Origin: Leptofilum sp965223525 | GTDB taxonomy: Bacteria; Chloroflexota; Anaerolineae; Promineifilales; Promineifilaceae | Length of the DNA: 64,000 bases | Direction: 5' to 3' | Assembly: GCF_965223525.1 (NCBI RefSeq) | Contig: NZ_OZ245005.1 | Location: 1,984,001 to 2,048,000, forward strand | The notes under the pieces: model-generated | Databases searched by the model: none | What the model was told of the DNA's origin: nothing | What the model saw: only the letters and a program-made list of their open reading frames with translations | Program-made: the position numbers and the translations under genes | Shown: positions 16,636-25,217 of the stretch, piece by piece | Position numbering within the stretch: the stretch's first letter is position 1 | How the letters are laid out: the number at the start of each line of letters is the position of its first letter

Positions 16636-16740
16636 AAATCACAGAAAGCAGTTTGAAAAGTGAGTGGAGATTTCTCTGTGATTTGCTCAAGTAAAAACCA
16701 ATTTTGCGCGCATTCTAATTCATAATTCTTTTTGGTTTTT
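16636..16740 (+). promoter_or_regulatory. Candidate structured RNA element, copy 2 (upstream of SnoaL-like gene)
   Basis: Hairpin A: AAATCAC (16636-16642) with GTGATTT (16678-16684), 35-nt loop. Hairpin B: AAAAACCAA (16693-16701) with TTGGTTTTT (16732-16740). The segment 16672-16696 matches copy 1 at 23 of 25 bases. One stem pair changes from C-G to T-A with the pairing kept. It ends 35 bases before the start codon at 16775, as copy 1 does before 12405. Confidence 0.5.
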
Positions 16741-16774
16741 ACAGTAAGCCCTATCCAAATTTGAGGAAGCGAGA

Positions 16775-17179
16775 ATGATGAATTGCGAAAAAGAGATTGT
16801 TGAACTGCACCAATTTTTTCAGGATTGGTTTAACGGTGAGATTTCGGAAGAAGATAATGTTTTTGCGCGGTTTTCTAAGGTGATGGCAGATGGTTTCTAT
16901 ATTGTGCCGCCAAGCGGCCGTTTATCACTACGCACCCCGCTCGTTACAAATTTGCGGCAGCTTTACGGCAATTCCCAAGCAAACCCCGGCAAAATTTGGA
17001 TTCAGGATGTCCAAATTCGGCACCAAAGCGCGGATTTGATTTTGGCAACCTATGAAGAGTGGCAGACATTCAATGACAAAACAACGTCCCGCCTAAGCTC
17101 GGCACTTTTTCAGGCGGATGCCAACGCTCCCAATGGCGTTGTTTGGTTGTGTGTGCATGAAACGTGGCAGGGGGAATGA
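16775..17179 (+). CDS. SnoaL/NTF2-like protein
   Basis: 134 residues, start ATG 16775 or 16778 after GAGGAAGCGAG. The pattern (EIVELHQFFQDWFNG, then a strand FYIVPPSGRLSL, LVTNLRQLYG, and C-terminal strands VQIRHQSADLILATYEEWQ and VVWLCVHETWQ) fits the DUF4440/NTF2-like cone fold. Such proteins bind small ligands or act as isomerases or hydrolases; no clear catalytic set is visible. Function unknown. Its leader carries the two-hairpin element shared with the oxidoreductase operon. Confidence 0.6.
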   Translation: MMNCEKEIVELHQFFQDWFNGEISEEDNVFARFSKVMADGFYIVPPSGRLSLRTPLVTNLRQLYGNSQANPGKIWIQDVQIRHQSADLILATYEEWQTFNDKTTSRLSSALFQADANAPNGVVWLCVHETWQGE

Positions 17180-17209
17180 TGTTGAGATGACACCTGCTCC
17201 TACGCTTGT

Positions 17210-19411
17210 CTACACCCCGCCGCATTCCACCAGCGCCGCCTGTGCCTCTTCCAAATTGTGTGGTATGCGCAGGTGGCTAAAAATGGCAACGGCGCGGCGA
17301 GCATAAGGCAGACCCTCTTTCGGATTCCCTTGCCGCGCCAGTGCTTTAGCCAGCACCATGCCATAATATGCAATCAACTCCTGCCGCCCCACCTTCTCTG
17401 CCAATGGTAGCGCTTCACGTGCCAACGTATCTGCCTCCGCCCACTCCTTGCGGTCAAGCGCCAGGTCCGCCAAATTGCCGGTGTAGATGGCAACTCCTTC
17501 ATCATCATTAATCTTCTTCGCAATCCGCAGTGCCTTGCGGTAATGTCCCTCGGCGGCAGCATATTCCCCTTGGTTATGTTCCACCGAGGCCAGGTCATTC
17601 AAGGCACCAGCCACATCTTGACTTTCTGGCGCAATGGTTCGTTGTAGAGCAAGCATTTCCCTGTATACTTCAATTGCCGCTGGATAGTTTTCCTCCAATT
17701 CGTGACCTATCCCACGTAGTTGAAACGCATAGGATTTATCATGTGCCCCTGCGCGCCAAGATTTTTCCCAATGGGCGACACTGCGGGCGGCGCAGGCCAA
17801 TGTTTCCGCCGCTTGACTTCGTAACTGGTGAATCCAGCCTGCGTCATACGCCCGCCAACCTGCATAAAAAAAATCTCCATCGGTTTCCGCCTTTGTTTCC
17901 GCCTGCTGGCTGAGAGAAAGTCGCTCATCCCAACGGCCTGAAAAGTTGAGGAAGTTATTGAGCGCATCACACACGCTTTGCAAGCGATCATTCTCCCCCT
18001 GCAAAAACAAGGGCAGGGCGGCGGCCAGCGCTGGCCATTCCGCTTCCAGTTTGGGGAAGCGCTCGTGTTTTTCGTAGCCGTTCTCCAAAGCCAGGGCATA
18101 AGCGCGGTCGGTTAAACGGCCGCCCGTCTGCATCACCGCTTCTGGCCTTTTCCGCTTCAAAAAAGCAGCCGCCAACGGCGGCAGAAAAAAGGTTTGCTTC
18201 ACTTCATCACTCACCAGCAAGGCGCGGTCGGCCAAATCTTCCAACGCGGTCAAGGCAGCGGTCTCCATCAAATCGGCTAGTTCCGCAATCCAGGCCAGTT
18301 TGGCGGGCTGCTCAAAATGCACCAACGCTGCCACAACGCGGGTTTCGTTTCCGGTAAAGGTGTCCAGCAAATCGCCAAAAATATATTCTAGCGGGTCATT
18401 TCCTTTGGGGGCTGCTTCCAAAAACGCCCGCACCTGCGGAATCGTGCGGGCTTGGCTGCCCGTCCGCCCCAACTGCCCTGCCAGCCAGCGAATCAGCAGC
18501 GGGTTGCCGTTTGTCATGGCGTACAGCTCTTCCCGCTCTGCTTCCGGCGTGCGGCGCAGGCGGGGGTTGTTCTTTGCCAACTCCGCCATCAATTCCAGCG
18601 CGTCTGCCTTTGCCAATCTGTCCAGCCGGACGGCGCGGGCGTCAATATCGTCGCGACGGCGGCTGGTTACAATCGCCTTGCAGCTCAGCGGCAGCCGGGA
18701 GAGGAATTGGTACACGCGTTCCCGTTCCTTAGGTACGAAGGTTTCCAAATTGTCAATTATTAGGAGAACGCGCTCTTTTCCCAAGGTGCGCTGAACCGCT
18801 TTCGGTCGGTCGTTGGGCGGAAGATGAGCCAGTTGGTTGTCGCCCATTTCGCGGGCCAGTTCGTCTAGCAACGCCATGTAGTTGGGCAGCATAAAATCTT
18901 CTAGCGCCTGCTCCCCGCGCGGCGTTAGCTCCCGTATTTTCGCTGAAAGAAAAATGATACGGTCAAAGTTGCCTGACTCCAACGCCGCATAGCCGCTGCG
19001 CACGGCCAGTGCTGTTTTGCCAATTCCGCCGGGGCCGTGAATCAAGGCGCCCCACGTCCGTGCCTCTGGCGCAATGGCGTCAGCAATTCTGGCCAAGCCC
19101 TTCTGCCTTCCAAAGAAAAAAGGTTGGCGCGGTAGGTTTGCCCGGAGATGGGTGCCGCCTGCCTTAAGCAGTTGGCTGGCACGTTCATTGTATTGCTTGG
19201 GTCTTACATTTTGGATGTAATTGAGGAGGTCGGGGATGCGTTCGCGTCGCTTTGCCCAGCCCATGAGTTCGAGAACCATTTGTTCTGTCGTCATGCCAGT
19301 CGTGAGGTTGCCTTTTGCTTCGGGGGAAATATCTAAAGCCAGGGTGTGGAGTTCTTGGTCGTTAAACGCGTCGATTAGGAATTGGCGTATTGCCGCTAAG
19401 TTGTAACTCAT
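17210..19411 (-). CDS. EAD-NB-ARC-TPR signalling NTPase (bacterial NLR-like)
   Basis: 733 residues. Residues 4-75 (IRQFLIDAFNDQELHTLALD through RRERIPDLLNYIQNVRP) form an effector-associated/death-like helical domain. About 95-400 is an NB-ARC STAND NTPase: FFFGRQKGLARI, Walker A HGPGGIGKTALA, Walker B RVLLIIDNLE, sensor KAIVTSRRR and the GxP motif NGNPLLIRWL. From about 480 to 730 there are tetratricopeptide-like helical repeats (ALNDLASVEHNQGEYAAAEGHYRKAL and similar). In known systems the repeats sense a trigger, the NTPase oligomerises and the EAD recruits an effector carrying the same domain. No effector is adjacent; a candidate lies at 40590. No ACGGCCGT site in the gene. Confidence 0.85.
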   Translation of the reverse strand: MSYNLAAIRQFLIDAFNDQELHTLALDISPEAKGNLTTGMTTEQMVLELMGWAKRRERIPDLLNYIQNVRPKQYNERASQLLKAGGTHLRANLPRQPFFFGRQKGLARIADAIAPEARTWGALIHGPGGIGKTALAVRSGYAALESGNFDRIIFLSAKIRELTPRGEQALEDFMLPNYMALLDELAREMGDNQLAHLPPNDRPKAVQRTLGKERVLLIIDNLETFVPKERERVYQFLSRLPLSCKAIVTSRRRDDIDARAVRLDRLAKADALELMAELAKNNPRLRRTPEAEREELYAMTNGNPLLIRWLAGQLGRTGSQARTIPQVRAFLEAAPKGNDPLEYIFGDLLDTFTGNETRVVAALVHFEQPAKLAWIAELADLMETAALTALEDLADRALLVSDEVKQTFFLPPLAAAFLKRKRPEAVMQTGGRLTDRAYALALENGYEKHERFPKLEAEWPALAAALPLFLQGENDRLQSVCDALNNFLNFSGRWDERLSLSQQAETKAETDGDFFYAGWRAYDAGWIHQLRSQAAETLACAARSVAHWEKSWRAGAHDKSYAFQLRGIGHELEENYPAAIEVYREMLALQRTIAPESQDVAGALNDLASVEHNQGEYAAAEGHYRKALRIAKKINDDEGVAIYTGNLADLALDRKEWAEADTLAREALPLAEKVGRQELIAYYGMVLAKALARQGNPKEGLPYARRAVAIFSHLRIPHNLEEAQAALVECGGV

Positions 19412-19495
19412 TGTCCCTCCTCTGAGCGTGGTCTCTGGTCGTGCTTGATCTTACGTTGCCTCCCTACCGTCACCCCATAATACCCAAAACCACAA

Positions 19496-19611
19496 AACTA
19501 GCCATCTTCATCGCCGGAGGCTAAAGCCATCCGGCTAGTTGTGGAAGCCCAAGCGGGCTTAAAGCGTAGGCTCGTCGAGCCTTTCATATCTAGCGAGGGC
19601 GTTTACGCCTC
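19496..19611. repeat. Cluster of short hairpins
   Basis: At least three perfect small hairpins follow one another: AACTAGCC (19496-19503) with 19533-19540, AAGCCC (19545-19550) with 19555-19560, and AGGCTC (19568-19573) with 19577-19582, then a GGCGT/ACGCC pair. The region lies between the NB-ARC gene start and the end of the CoA transferase gene. This looks like stacked palindromic repeat units. Confidence 0.6.
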
Positions 19612-19636
19612 CGCATACCCGATGCAATTTGCTGAT

Positions 19637-20932
19637 TTAGAAGTAGCCTAATTTATGGGCAGCGGCCGTTAATTCATCCCGAAACTGTGGGGCAGAAATT
19701 CCGATTAGTGCCTGCGCCCGCTCCCGAATTGATTTGCCATACAGATTGACCACACCATGCTCTGTAACCACGTAATGCACATCGTTGCGGGTGGTGACGA
19801 CGCCTGCACCCTGGTTGAGCATTGGCACCATGCGGCTGGTGGTTCCGCCGCGTGCGGTTGAGAGGCAAGCAATGATTGGCAAGCCCTCTTTGGAGCGTGC
19901 AGCACCACGAATGAAATCGAGCTGGCCACCAACGCCGCTGTAAAAACGAGGCCCAATCGAATCGGCACAAACCTGGCCTGTTAGATCTATTTGTAGTGCA
20001 GAGTTAATAGCCACCATTTTGTCGTTTTGGGCAATGTTGAAGGGATCATTCACGTAATCAGTGGGGTGCATCTCGATAAGCGGGTTGTTGTCTATAAATT
20101 CATATAGCTTTTTGGTGCCAAAGAGGAAGCCCGTCACTATTTTGCCTGGGTGAAAGTTCTTTTGGGCGCAGGTGATGACGCCGTTTTCAACCATATCAAT
20201 CACACCGTCGGAGAATAGCTCGGTGTGAATGCCTAAATCTTTGTGGTTGCCCAGGAAGCGCAACACCGCGTCTGGAATGCTGCCAATGCCCATTTGCAGC
20301 GTGGCTCCGTTGGGGATCATTTCGGCAATGTATTCGCCAATCTTCAAATGCCCTTCGGAGCTGCCCCCTTGCGGAGATTCTGGAATGGGGTAGTTTGTTT
20401 CTACAATGTGGTGAATGCGGCTTACGTGGATGAAGCTGTCGCCGTGGGTGCGGGGCATCTGCTGGTTTACCTCGGCGATGATGATTTTGGCAGATTCGGC
20501 GGCTGGTTTGGTGGTGCCAACCTCCACGCCAAAGCTGCAAAAGCCATGCTCGTCTGGTGGGGAGAGGGAGATGAGGGCAACGTCAATGGGCAGGATGCCT
20601 CTGCGGAACAGCCGGGGAATCTCAGAGAGGAAGATGGGGGTGAAGTCAGCTCTGCCTTCGGCGACGGCTTTGCGAACGTTGGAGCCGATGAAGAGGGCGT
20701 TGACGCGGAAGCTGTCGCTGTATTCCGGGGCGACGTAGGGTGCCTCGGCAAAGGTAAGGATGTGGGTTAGTTCTACATCATGCAGTTCGGGCGCTTTTTC
20801 TGTTAGCCCCTGGGTGAGTTCAACAGGAACGCCAGCTCCGCCGCCTACGTAAAGGCGGTTGCCCGATTTTATGTGACTTAATGCGGTAGAAACGTCGGTT
20901 ACTTTTCGACGATAGATGTTTTCCCAGTTCAT
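19637..20932 (-). CDS. Acetyl-CoA hydrolase/4-hydroxybutyrate CoA-transferase family
   Basis: 431 residues from ATG 20932 (GGGA six bases upstream; a TTG at 20944 is possible). Two-domain CoA transferase of the Cat1/AbfT type: GNRLYVGGGAGVPVELTQ near the N terminus, LQMGIGSIPDAVL, the catalytic Glu in IHTELFSDG, DFIRGAARSKEG and the C-terminal VTEHGVVNLYGKSIRERA. It moves CoA between acetyl-CoA and another short acid such as 4-hydroxybutyrate, butyrate or succinate. It may work with the acyl-CoA products of the neighbouring oxidoreductase, but that is inference. Confidence 0.87.
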   Translation of the reverse strand: MNWENIYRRKVTDVSTALSHIKSGNRLYVGGGAGVPVELTQGLTEKAPELHDVELTHILTFAEAPYVAPEYSDSFRVNALFIGSNVRKAVAEGRADFTPIFLSEIPRLFRRGILPIDVALISLSPPDEHGFCSFGVEVGTTKPAAESAKIIIAEVNQQMPRTHGDSFIHVSRIHHIVETNYPIPESPQGGSSEGHLKIGEYIAEMIPNGATLQMGIGSIPDAVLRFLGNHKDLGIHTELFSDGVIDMVENGVITCAQKNFHPGKIVTGFLFGTKKLYEFIDNNPLIEMHPTDYVNDPFNIAQNDKMVAINSALQIDLTGQVCADSIGPRFYSGVGGQLDFIRGAARSKEGLPIIACLSTARGGTTSRMVPMLNQGAGVVTTRNDVHYVVTEHGVVNLYGKSIRERAQALIGISAPQFRDELTAAAHKLGYF

Positions 20933-20960
20933 TCTAAATCCCAATAAATGTTATTCATTC

Positions 20961-21059
20961 ATGTTACGCAGTGCAGACTTCAAAAGTCTAGACGATTTTT
21001 GGTGTGACCACGTTGCTTGCAAGACTTTTGAAGTCTTGAGCAGTGTGGATGCGTAACAT
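20961..21059. repeat. Nested palindrome of the GACTxCAAAAGTC family, copy B
   Basis: Outer arms ATGTTACGCA (20961-20970) and 21050-21059 are perfect complements; inner arms AGACTTCAAAAGTCT (20975-20989) and 21022-21036 are too. The whole element is 99 bases and sits between two minus-strand genes. The inner arms resemble those at 16562-16623 with one changed pair on each side. Confidence 0.8.
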
Positions 21060-21064
21060 CAATT

Positions 21065-22159
21065 TTAGATTGATAGGCCCAATGCTTGGGCAACTTCTTG
21101 ATGTACCAAACGGCCGTCTACCAATGTAAGTCCCTGTTTTAGTGCGGGCATCTGGTCGGAGGCGGCCAATGTGCCTGCTTCGCCAACAGCTAGCAGGTAG
21201 GGCAGGGCTGCATTGGTGATGGCGTAGCTGGTGGTACGGCCGTAGGCGGCCGTAATATTTGGCACGCAGTGGTGAATAATGCCTTCTGCCACGTAGGTCG
21301 TGTTGCGTAATGTCGTGGGACGGCTGGTAGCGACACAGCCACCTTCATCAATAGCGTAATCAATGATCACCGAGCCGCGCCGCATTTGCTTCACCATGTC
21401 GCGGCTGACCAGCATGGGTGCGCGGCGGCCGGTTTTGGAGGCAGCGCCGATAAGCACATCGGCAAAGCGGGTGGCCCGCTTGAGGTTGAGTTCGTTGGCA
21501 AACATGGTGGTAACACGGCCGTGCAGCCTGTCGTACAGTGTTTGCAGCTTGCGCGGGTCTTTATCCAATACTGTGACCTCAGCACCCATGCCAGCGAAGG
21601 CACGGGCGGCACTGCTGCCCAATGTACCTGCCCCCACAATGACGATAACGGCGGCGGGTACACCCGGCAGGCCACTGAGCAAAATACCGCGCCCATGATA
21701 ATCGCTACGTAGCAAACGGCCAGCCACGATGGGGGCCATTTGCCCAGCGATGATGCTGGCGGGCAGCAGCACAGGGCGGGTTTCGTCTTCTTCTTGGATG
21801 AGTTCGTAGGAAACGGCCGTTATTTCCCGTGCGGTTAATGCTTCTAGTAAATCGGGAGAGGAGACGGGTAGGTGGAGGAATGAAAAGATGGTTTGCCCAG
21901 GCCGGAACAGCACGTGTTCATCTGCCGTGGGGCGAGTTACTTTGGCTACCACATCGGCACGGCCGTACGCTTCTTGCGCCGAATAAACGATGGTTCCCCC
22001 CGCTTCCCGGTAATTTTCATCAGAAAAGCCCGCACGTTTGCCTGCGCCCGTTTCCACGTACACAACATGGCCTGCGCTGGCCAATGTGGATACCCCAGCG
22101 GGTGATAACCCAACGCGAGATTCTAAATCACGGACTTCTCGTGGAACGCCAAAATCCAT
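21065..22159 (-). CDS. ald: Alanine dehydrogenase
   Basis: 364 residues, start ATG 22159 with AGGAG upstream. It has the AlaDH/PNT N-terminal domain (GVPREVRDLESRVGLSPAGV) and NAD-binding domain (VIVGAGTLGSSAARAFAGMGAEVTVLD written in parts; GSVIIDYAIDEGG). The Lys and His usually found in the active site are partly changed: the N-terminal motif has RDLESRVGL in place of KxxExRV. It should interconvert L-alanine and pyruvate with NAD. A general PNT-like dehydrogenase role is the alternative. The C terminus ends ALGLSI as in many Ald proteins. Confidence 0.82.
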   Translation of the reverse strand: MDFGVPREVRDLESRVGLSPAGVSTLASAGHVVYVETGAGKRAGFSDENYREAGGTIVYSAQEAYGRADVVAKVTRPTADEHVLFRPGQTIFSFLHLPVSSPDLLEALTAREITAVSYELIQEEDETRPVLLPASIIAGQMAPIVAGRLLRSDYHGRGILLSGLPGVPAAVIVIVGAGTLGSSAARAFAGMGAEVTVLDKDPRKLQTLYDRLHGRVTTMFANELNLKRATRFADVLIGAASKTGRRAPMLVSRDMVKQMRRGSVIIDYAIDEGGCVATSRPTTLRNTTYVAEGIIHHCVPNITAAYGRTTSYAITNAALPYLLAVGEAGTLAASDQMPALKQGLTLVDGRLVHQEVAQALGLSI

Positions 22160-22339
22160 GTGATACTCCTTGAAAATAGATGATGACCTGACAGTTTTGC
22201 AAGCTCTCAGGTTTGGAAAAAGGTTTGCGGGATGAGTATAGAATTTAGGGGGAAACGGCCGTAGTAACAAACGTCACCATTGACCACGTTCATTGTCACC
22301 AGAGGAGGTTGTTTTGGATTGAATGCTAACCTGCGTAGG

Positions 22340-22377
22340 CGAGAAGTTCAACTTCCCCAAAGAAGTTGAACTTCTCG
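22340..22377. terminator. Perfect 16-bp hairpin downstream of the clostripain-like gene
   Basis: CGAGAAGTTCAACTTC (22340-22355) pairs with 22362-22377 around six bases. It begins 11 bases after the stop of the minus-strand protease gene, as expected for a terminator or mRNA-end stabiliser. No long T-run follows. Confidence 0.6.
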
Positions 22378-22388
22378 TGTTCTTTTGT

Positions 22389-24950
22389 CTAACGAACGGT
22401 GATTTGTGTGTAGGCCGGGAACTGGTTTCCGTCGAAATCCTCTACGATGAAGCCAACAACGTACTGCCCTGCAGCCGCATCCAAATCTACCCAGATGAGC
22501 GTGGAGTCGCTGAAGGTGAGCGTGCCTGCTTCTTGCGTTTCGGAGCCAGTTACGTTGCCGCTGCTGTCTAGATCAAGCCAGCGCTGCATTACGGTAAACT
22601 GATCTCCTACTTGCGGGATAATTTCACGCGGGCCGCCCGTGCCATCTTCATTATTGAAGCCATAAACCTGCTGCAAAACACCATCGCGGAAGAGCAGCCG
22701 CGCCACACGCTGTTCGCCATCAGTATACGTGTAGATGCCGTCCACCGTGTAGGTGGCATCCTCAAAGGATGCGCCGTAGGTTTGTGGCTGGAAGAGCGTC
22801 ACTACCGAGTTGTTGCCGTCGCTGATGGCAAAAACCACCGGTTCCCACGCAAATTCCAAGATGAACGGCTCGTCGGGCCAGACGGGGTAGAAAAGCCCGC
22901 CGACTTCCCGCGTTTCGGCACTTTCCAAGTAGTCAGAATCAATGATTAGCAGTGAGTTTGCGGCCGTATCCAAAAAACCAACCAGCAGCTTCACGTAACC
23001 GATATTCTCGCCAGAGATTTCGGTTGAAAGCAGTACAGTTTCTTCTATGGCGACTTCATTGCTTTCGGCAGCGATGGGTTCGATGGTGATGTTGCCAGTG
23101 CCGGGGCCGCGCACGGCCGTTCCTACCGCCGGAATCGCTGCACCAACATCACCTGCATTGAATGGCTCGCCCGTGTAATGGAAGGCCAAAAAGTCATCCC
23201 ACAGGCTGGCGTTGGTGAAAGTGTCGGCAACGGCCGTATACGACTGTGGCCCGGTAATTGGATTGCCATACAGTTGTGAATTTGGGAAGTAAATGGAGAT
23301 GCCCGTGGAGCCAGGTTTATTGGGGCCATGCTTTTCAGCAACGACCACTTGCTGGATAGCGGCTAAAACTTCGTTCACCGCCTGATCTACCTCACCGTTC
23401 CGGCTGTTTTGGGCGACAAGCTGGGCAAAGTGACCTAAATCAATGTAAGACGGCGGCACGTTGTTGCCAAAAACGCTGGTGTATGATTGGGCGTAGGTGC
23501 GCGTTTGGGCGATAGTTTGCTGGTTGTCGTTGGTGAGTGCCAGGCTCAGATTATTGACGCTATCTACCAAAGCCGGAATTTGGGAAAGGTCGGCAACGGT
23601 GAGCGTGATGTTTTGCTCCATTTGCCGCACAAGCTGCTCCGGCGAGGCGGTGCTGGGGCCACCAAACAGCCCAAACAAGCCACCCAGCGGATTGCCCCCA
23701 CCCAACAAGCCCTGCCGGGCTTCTGGGTCTAGAATGCGTTGGTCTTCACGAATATAGCTATCTACAATGAAGCGACCCAGTTCGCCGCCGTTGATGCCGG
23801 GATTGGTGGCTAGCTCTTCCAAAAAGCCTGCGTAGGCCCAGCCCAGCGCTGGTTCCACTTCTTGCGAGGCGACGGCATAGCGGGCATGCGGAGCCAAGGC
23901 AGCGAAAATCTCGATGCCACCCATTAGGCAGGCATCCATGCCGATGAGTTCAAATTGGTCAACGCCTGTGATGGCGCGGATTTCAGCCAATGCCTGGTCA
24001 ATTTCCATGAGGTAGAGGTCGTTGCCGAGAGCGGCCGTAATGGGCAAGCTGCGATCCGCGGGGACGCTGGGAGCGGGATCAGACCAGCCGCCGGGCCAAC
24101 CAATGCCGTGATCCGACATGATCAGCACATATTTGTCGGCTGGGTAGTTTTCTATGGCCCACACCGCAAAATCAACCAACGTTTGGGGATCGGCCATGTT
24201 AACCTCGCCCAAATCTTCAATGAGTTCAGAATTGATGGTTTGTAAATCGGTGTCGCGGGTGACGTAGTAGCGGCGCGCCGTGCTCCAATTGCCGTCCCCG
24301 GCAAAGCCGCCTGCGAAGCGGTCTAGCTGGGCCACAATTTGCACGTTGTCGCTGGAGCCAACGCGCTCGGCTTCGTTGAGGTCGAGGAAGATGTCTTGCT
24401 CCAGAATTTTGTCATCGGCATCTTGGTAGAGCATGACAGTCCAGGTTTGGTCTGAGTCGCCGCTGGAAGAGAGTGTGGGTAGCGGATCGTTGTTGGCGGG
24501 GGGCAGGCTGCTGCTGCTGTCGGTTTCGGAGTCGGTAAAGATGGGGGAATCGCTACTGCTGCCGCCATCAAGTCCACCACCGCTGAACAAGCCCCCACCG
24601 CCGCTGAACAGAAAGAAGAGGATAATAATGCCAATTATCCCTATCCCAAGACAAGACATTCTGCCACCCCCACCGGGCAAGCCACCGCCGCCAGAGGGAC
24701 GCGGCTTGAAGCCGCCACCGCCACTGCTGCCACCACTGCCTCCGCTGGGTCGTGATGGTTTAGACGGCCGTCTGCGAGGGGCTTCGGCGCGGTCACGTTG
24801 ACCATCTTTGTTGGTGCGTCGCCGGCGACGGGCGGTCACGCGGGGCTTGTCATCTCTGGTGAACAGGGGCTGTCCAAATTCTAACTGATTGCTTGTTTCG
24901 CCTGTGGCTGTCGCCAGGGCAAGTTGTTCTGGTAATTCCCTAAGTTTCAT
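22389..24950 (-). CDS. Membrane-anchored clostripain-like (C11) cysteine protease
   Basis: 853 residues from ATG 24950, preceded by GAGGAAG. The N-terminal ~100 residues are cytoplasmic, Arg-rich then Gly/Pro/Ser-rich (KPRVTARRRRRTNK, PSGGGGLPGGGG); one membrane segment lies near 103-117, then a Ser/Asp linker. The C11 domain starts at TWTVMLYQDADDKILEQD; catalytic His is in LIMSDHGIGWPG and Cys in LIGMDACLMGGIEIF. The C-terminal 300 residues are beta-rich, including a region with YTYTDGEQRVARLLF. The protein should display a protease outside the cell. Substrate unknown; clostripains usually cut after Arg or Lys. Confidence 0.87.
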   Translation of the reverse strand: MKLRELPEQLALATATGETSNQLEFGQPLFTRDDKPRVTARRRRRTNKDGQRDRAEAPRRRPSKPSRPSGGSGGSSGGGGFKPRPSGGGGLPGGGGRMSCLGIGIIGIIILFFLFSGGGGLFSGGGLDGGSSSDSPIFTDSETDSSSSLPPANNDPLPTLSSSGDSDQTWTVMLYQDADDKILEQDIFLDLNEAERVGSSDNVQIVAQLDRFAGGFAGDGNWSTARRYYVTRDTDLQTINSELIEDLGEVNMADPQTLVDFAVWAIENYPADKYVLIMSDHGIGWPGGWSDPAPSVPADRSLPITAALGNDLYLMEIDQALAEIRAITGVDQFELIGMDACLMGGIEIFAALAPHARYAVASQEVEPALGWAYAGFLEELATNPGINGGELGRFIVDSYIREDQRILDPEARQGLLGGGNPLGGLFGLFGGPSTASPEQLVRQMEQNITLTVADLSQIPALVDSVNNLSLALTNDNQQTIAQTRTYAQSYTSVFGNNVPPSYIDLGHFAQLVAQNSRNGEVDQAVNEVLAAIQQVVVAEKHGPNKPGSTGISIYFPNSQLYGNPITGPQSYTAVADTFTNASLWDDFLAFHYTGEPFNAGDVGAAIPAVGTAVRGPGTGNITIEPIAAESNEVAIEETVLLSTEISGENIGYVKLLVGFLDTAANSLLIIDSDYLESAETREVGGLFYPVWPDEPFILEFAWEPVVFAISDGNNSVVTLFQPQTYGASFEDATYTVDGIYTYTDGEQRVARLLFRDGVLQQVYGFNNEDGTGGPREIIPQVGDQFTVMQRWLDLDSSGNVTGSETQEAGTLTFSDSTLIWVDLDAAAGQYVVGFIVEDFDGNQFPAYTQITVR

Positions 24951-25174
24951 AAATCGCTTCCTCATGCTTGCTATTCTGCTTTTGATGGGCCGATCATAAG
25001 GCCATCTGACAAACTGTCAACTATTTGGAACCCAACCTTCAGATTCCGTCACAGTAAGGTGGCATACCGAACGGCCGTCTGTAAGCAGTGTGTAATTTTT
25101 GGGCAAGATTTGGGTAAGACGGCCGTAACGCCCTCGTTAGCAAATTTAAGAACCACGTAATTGTTTCATCCTAC

Positions 25175-25211
25175 ACTCCTTGTCAGTTGAAAAAATATAC
25201 CCACAAGGAGT
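25175..25211 (+). promoter_or_regulatory. Hairpin that hides the ribosome-binding site
   Basis: ACTCCTTGT (25175-25183) is perfectly complementary to ACAAGGAGT (25203-25211), which contains the ribosome-binding site of the spondin-like gene (ATG 25218). Folded mRNA would block translation. This fits an RNA thermometer-like or factor-controlled switch; it could also be chance conservation of an mRNA-stabilising 5' hairpin. Confidence 0.55.
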
Positions 25212-25217
25212 AAAACG

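Noticed and set aside
19496..19611. CRISPR-like array
   Set aside because: The repeats are short hairpins of unequal sequence and spacing, without identical direct repeats or unique spacers.
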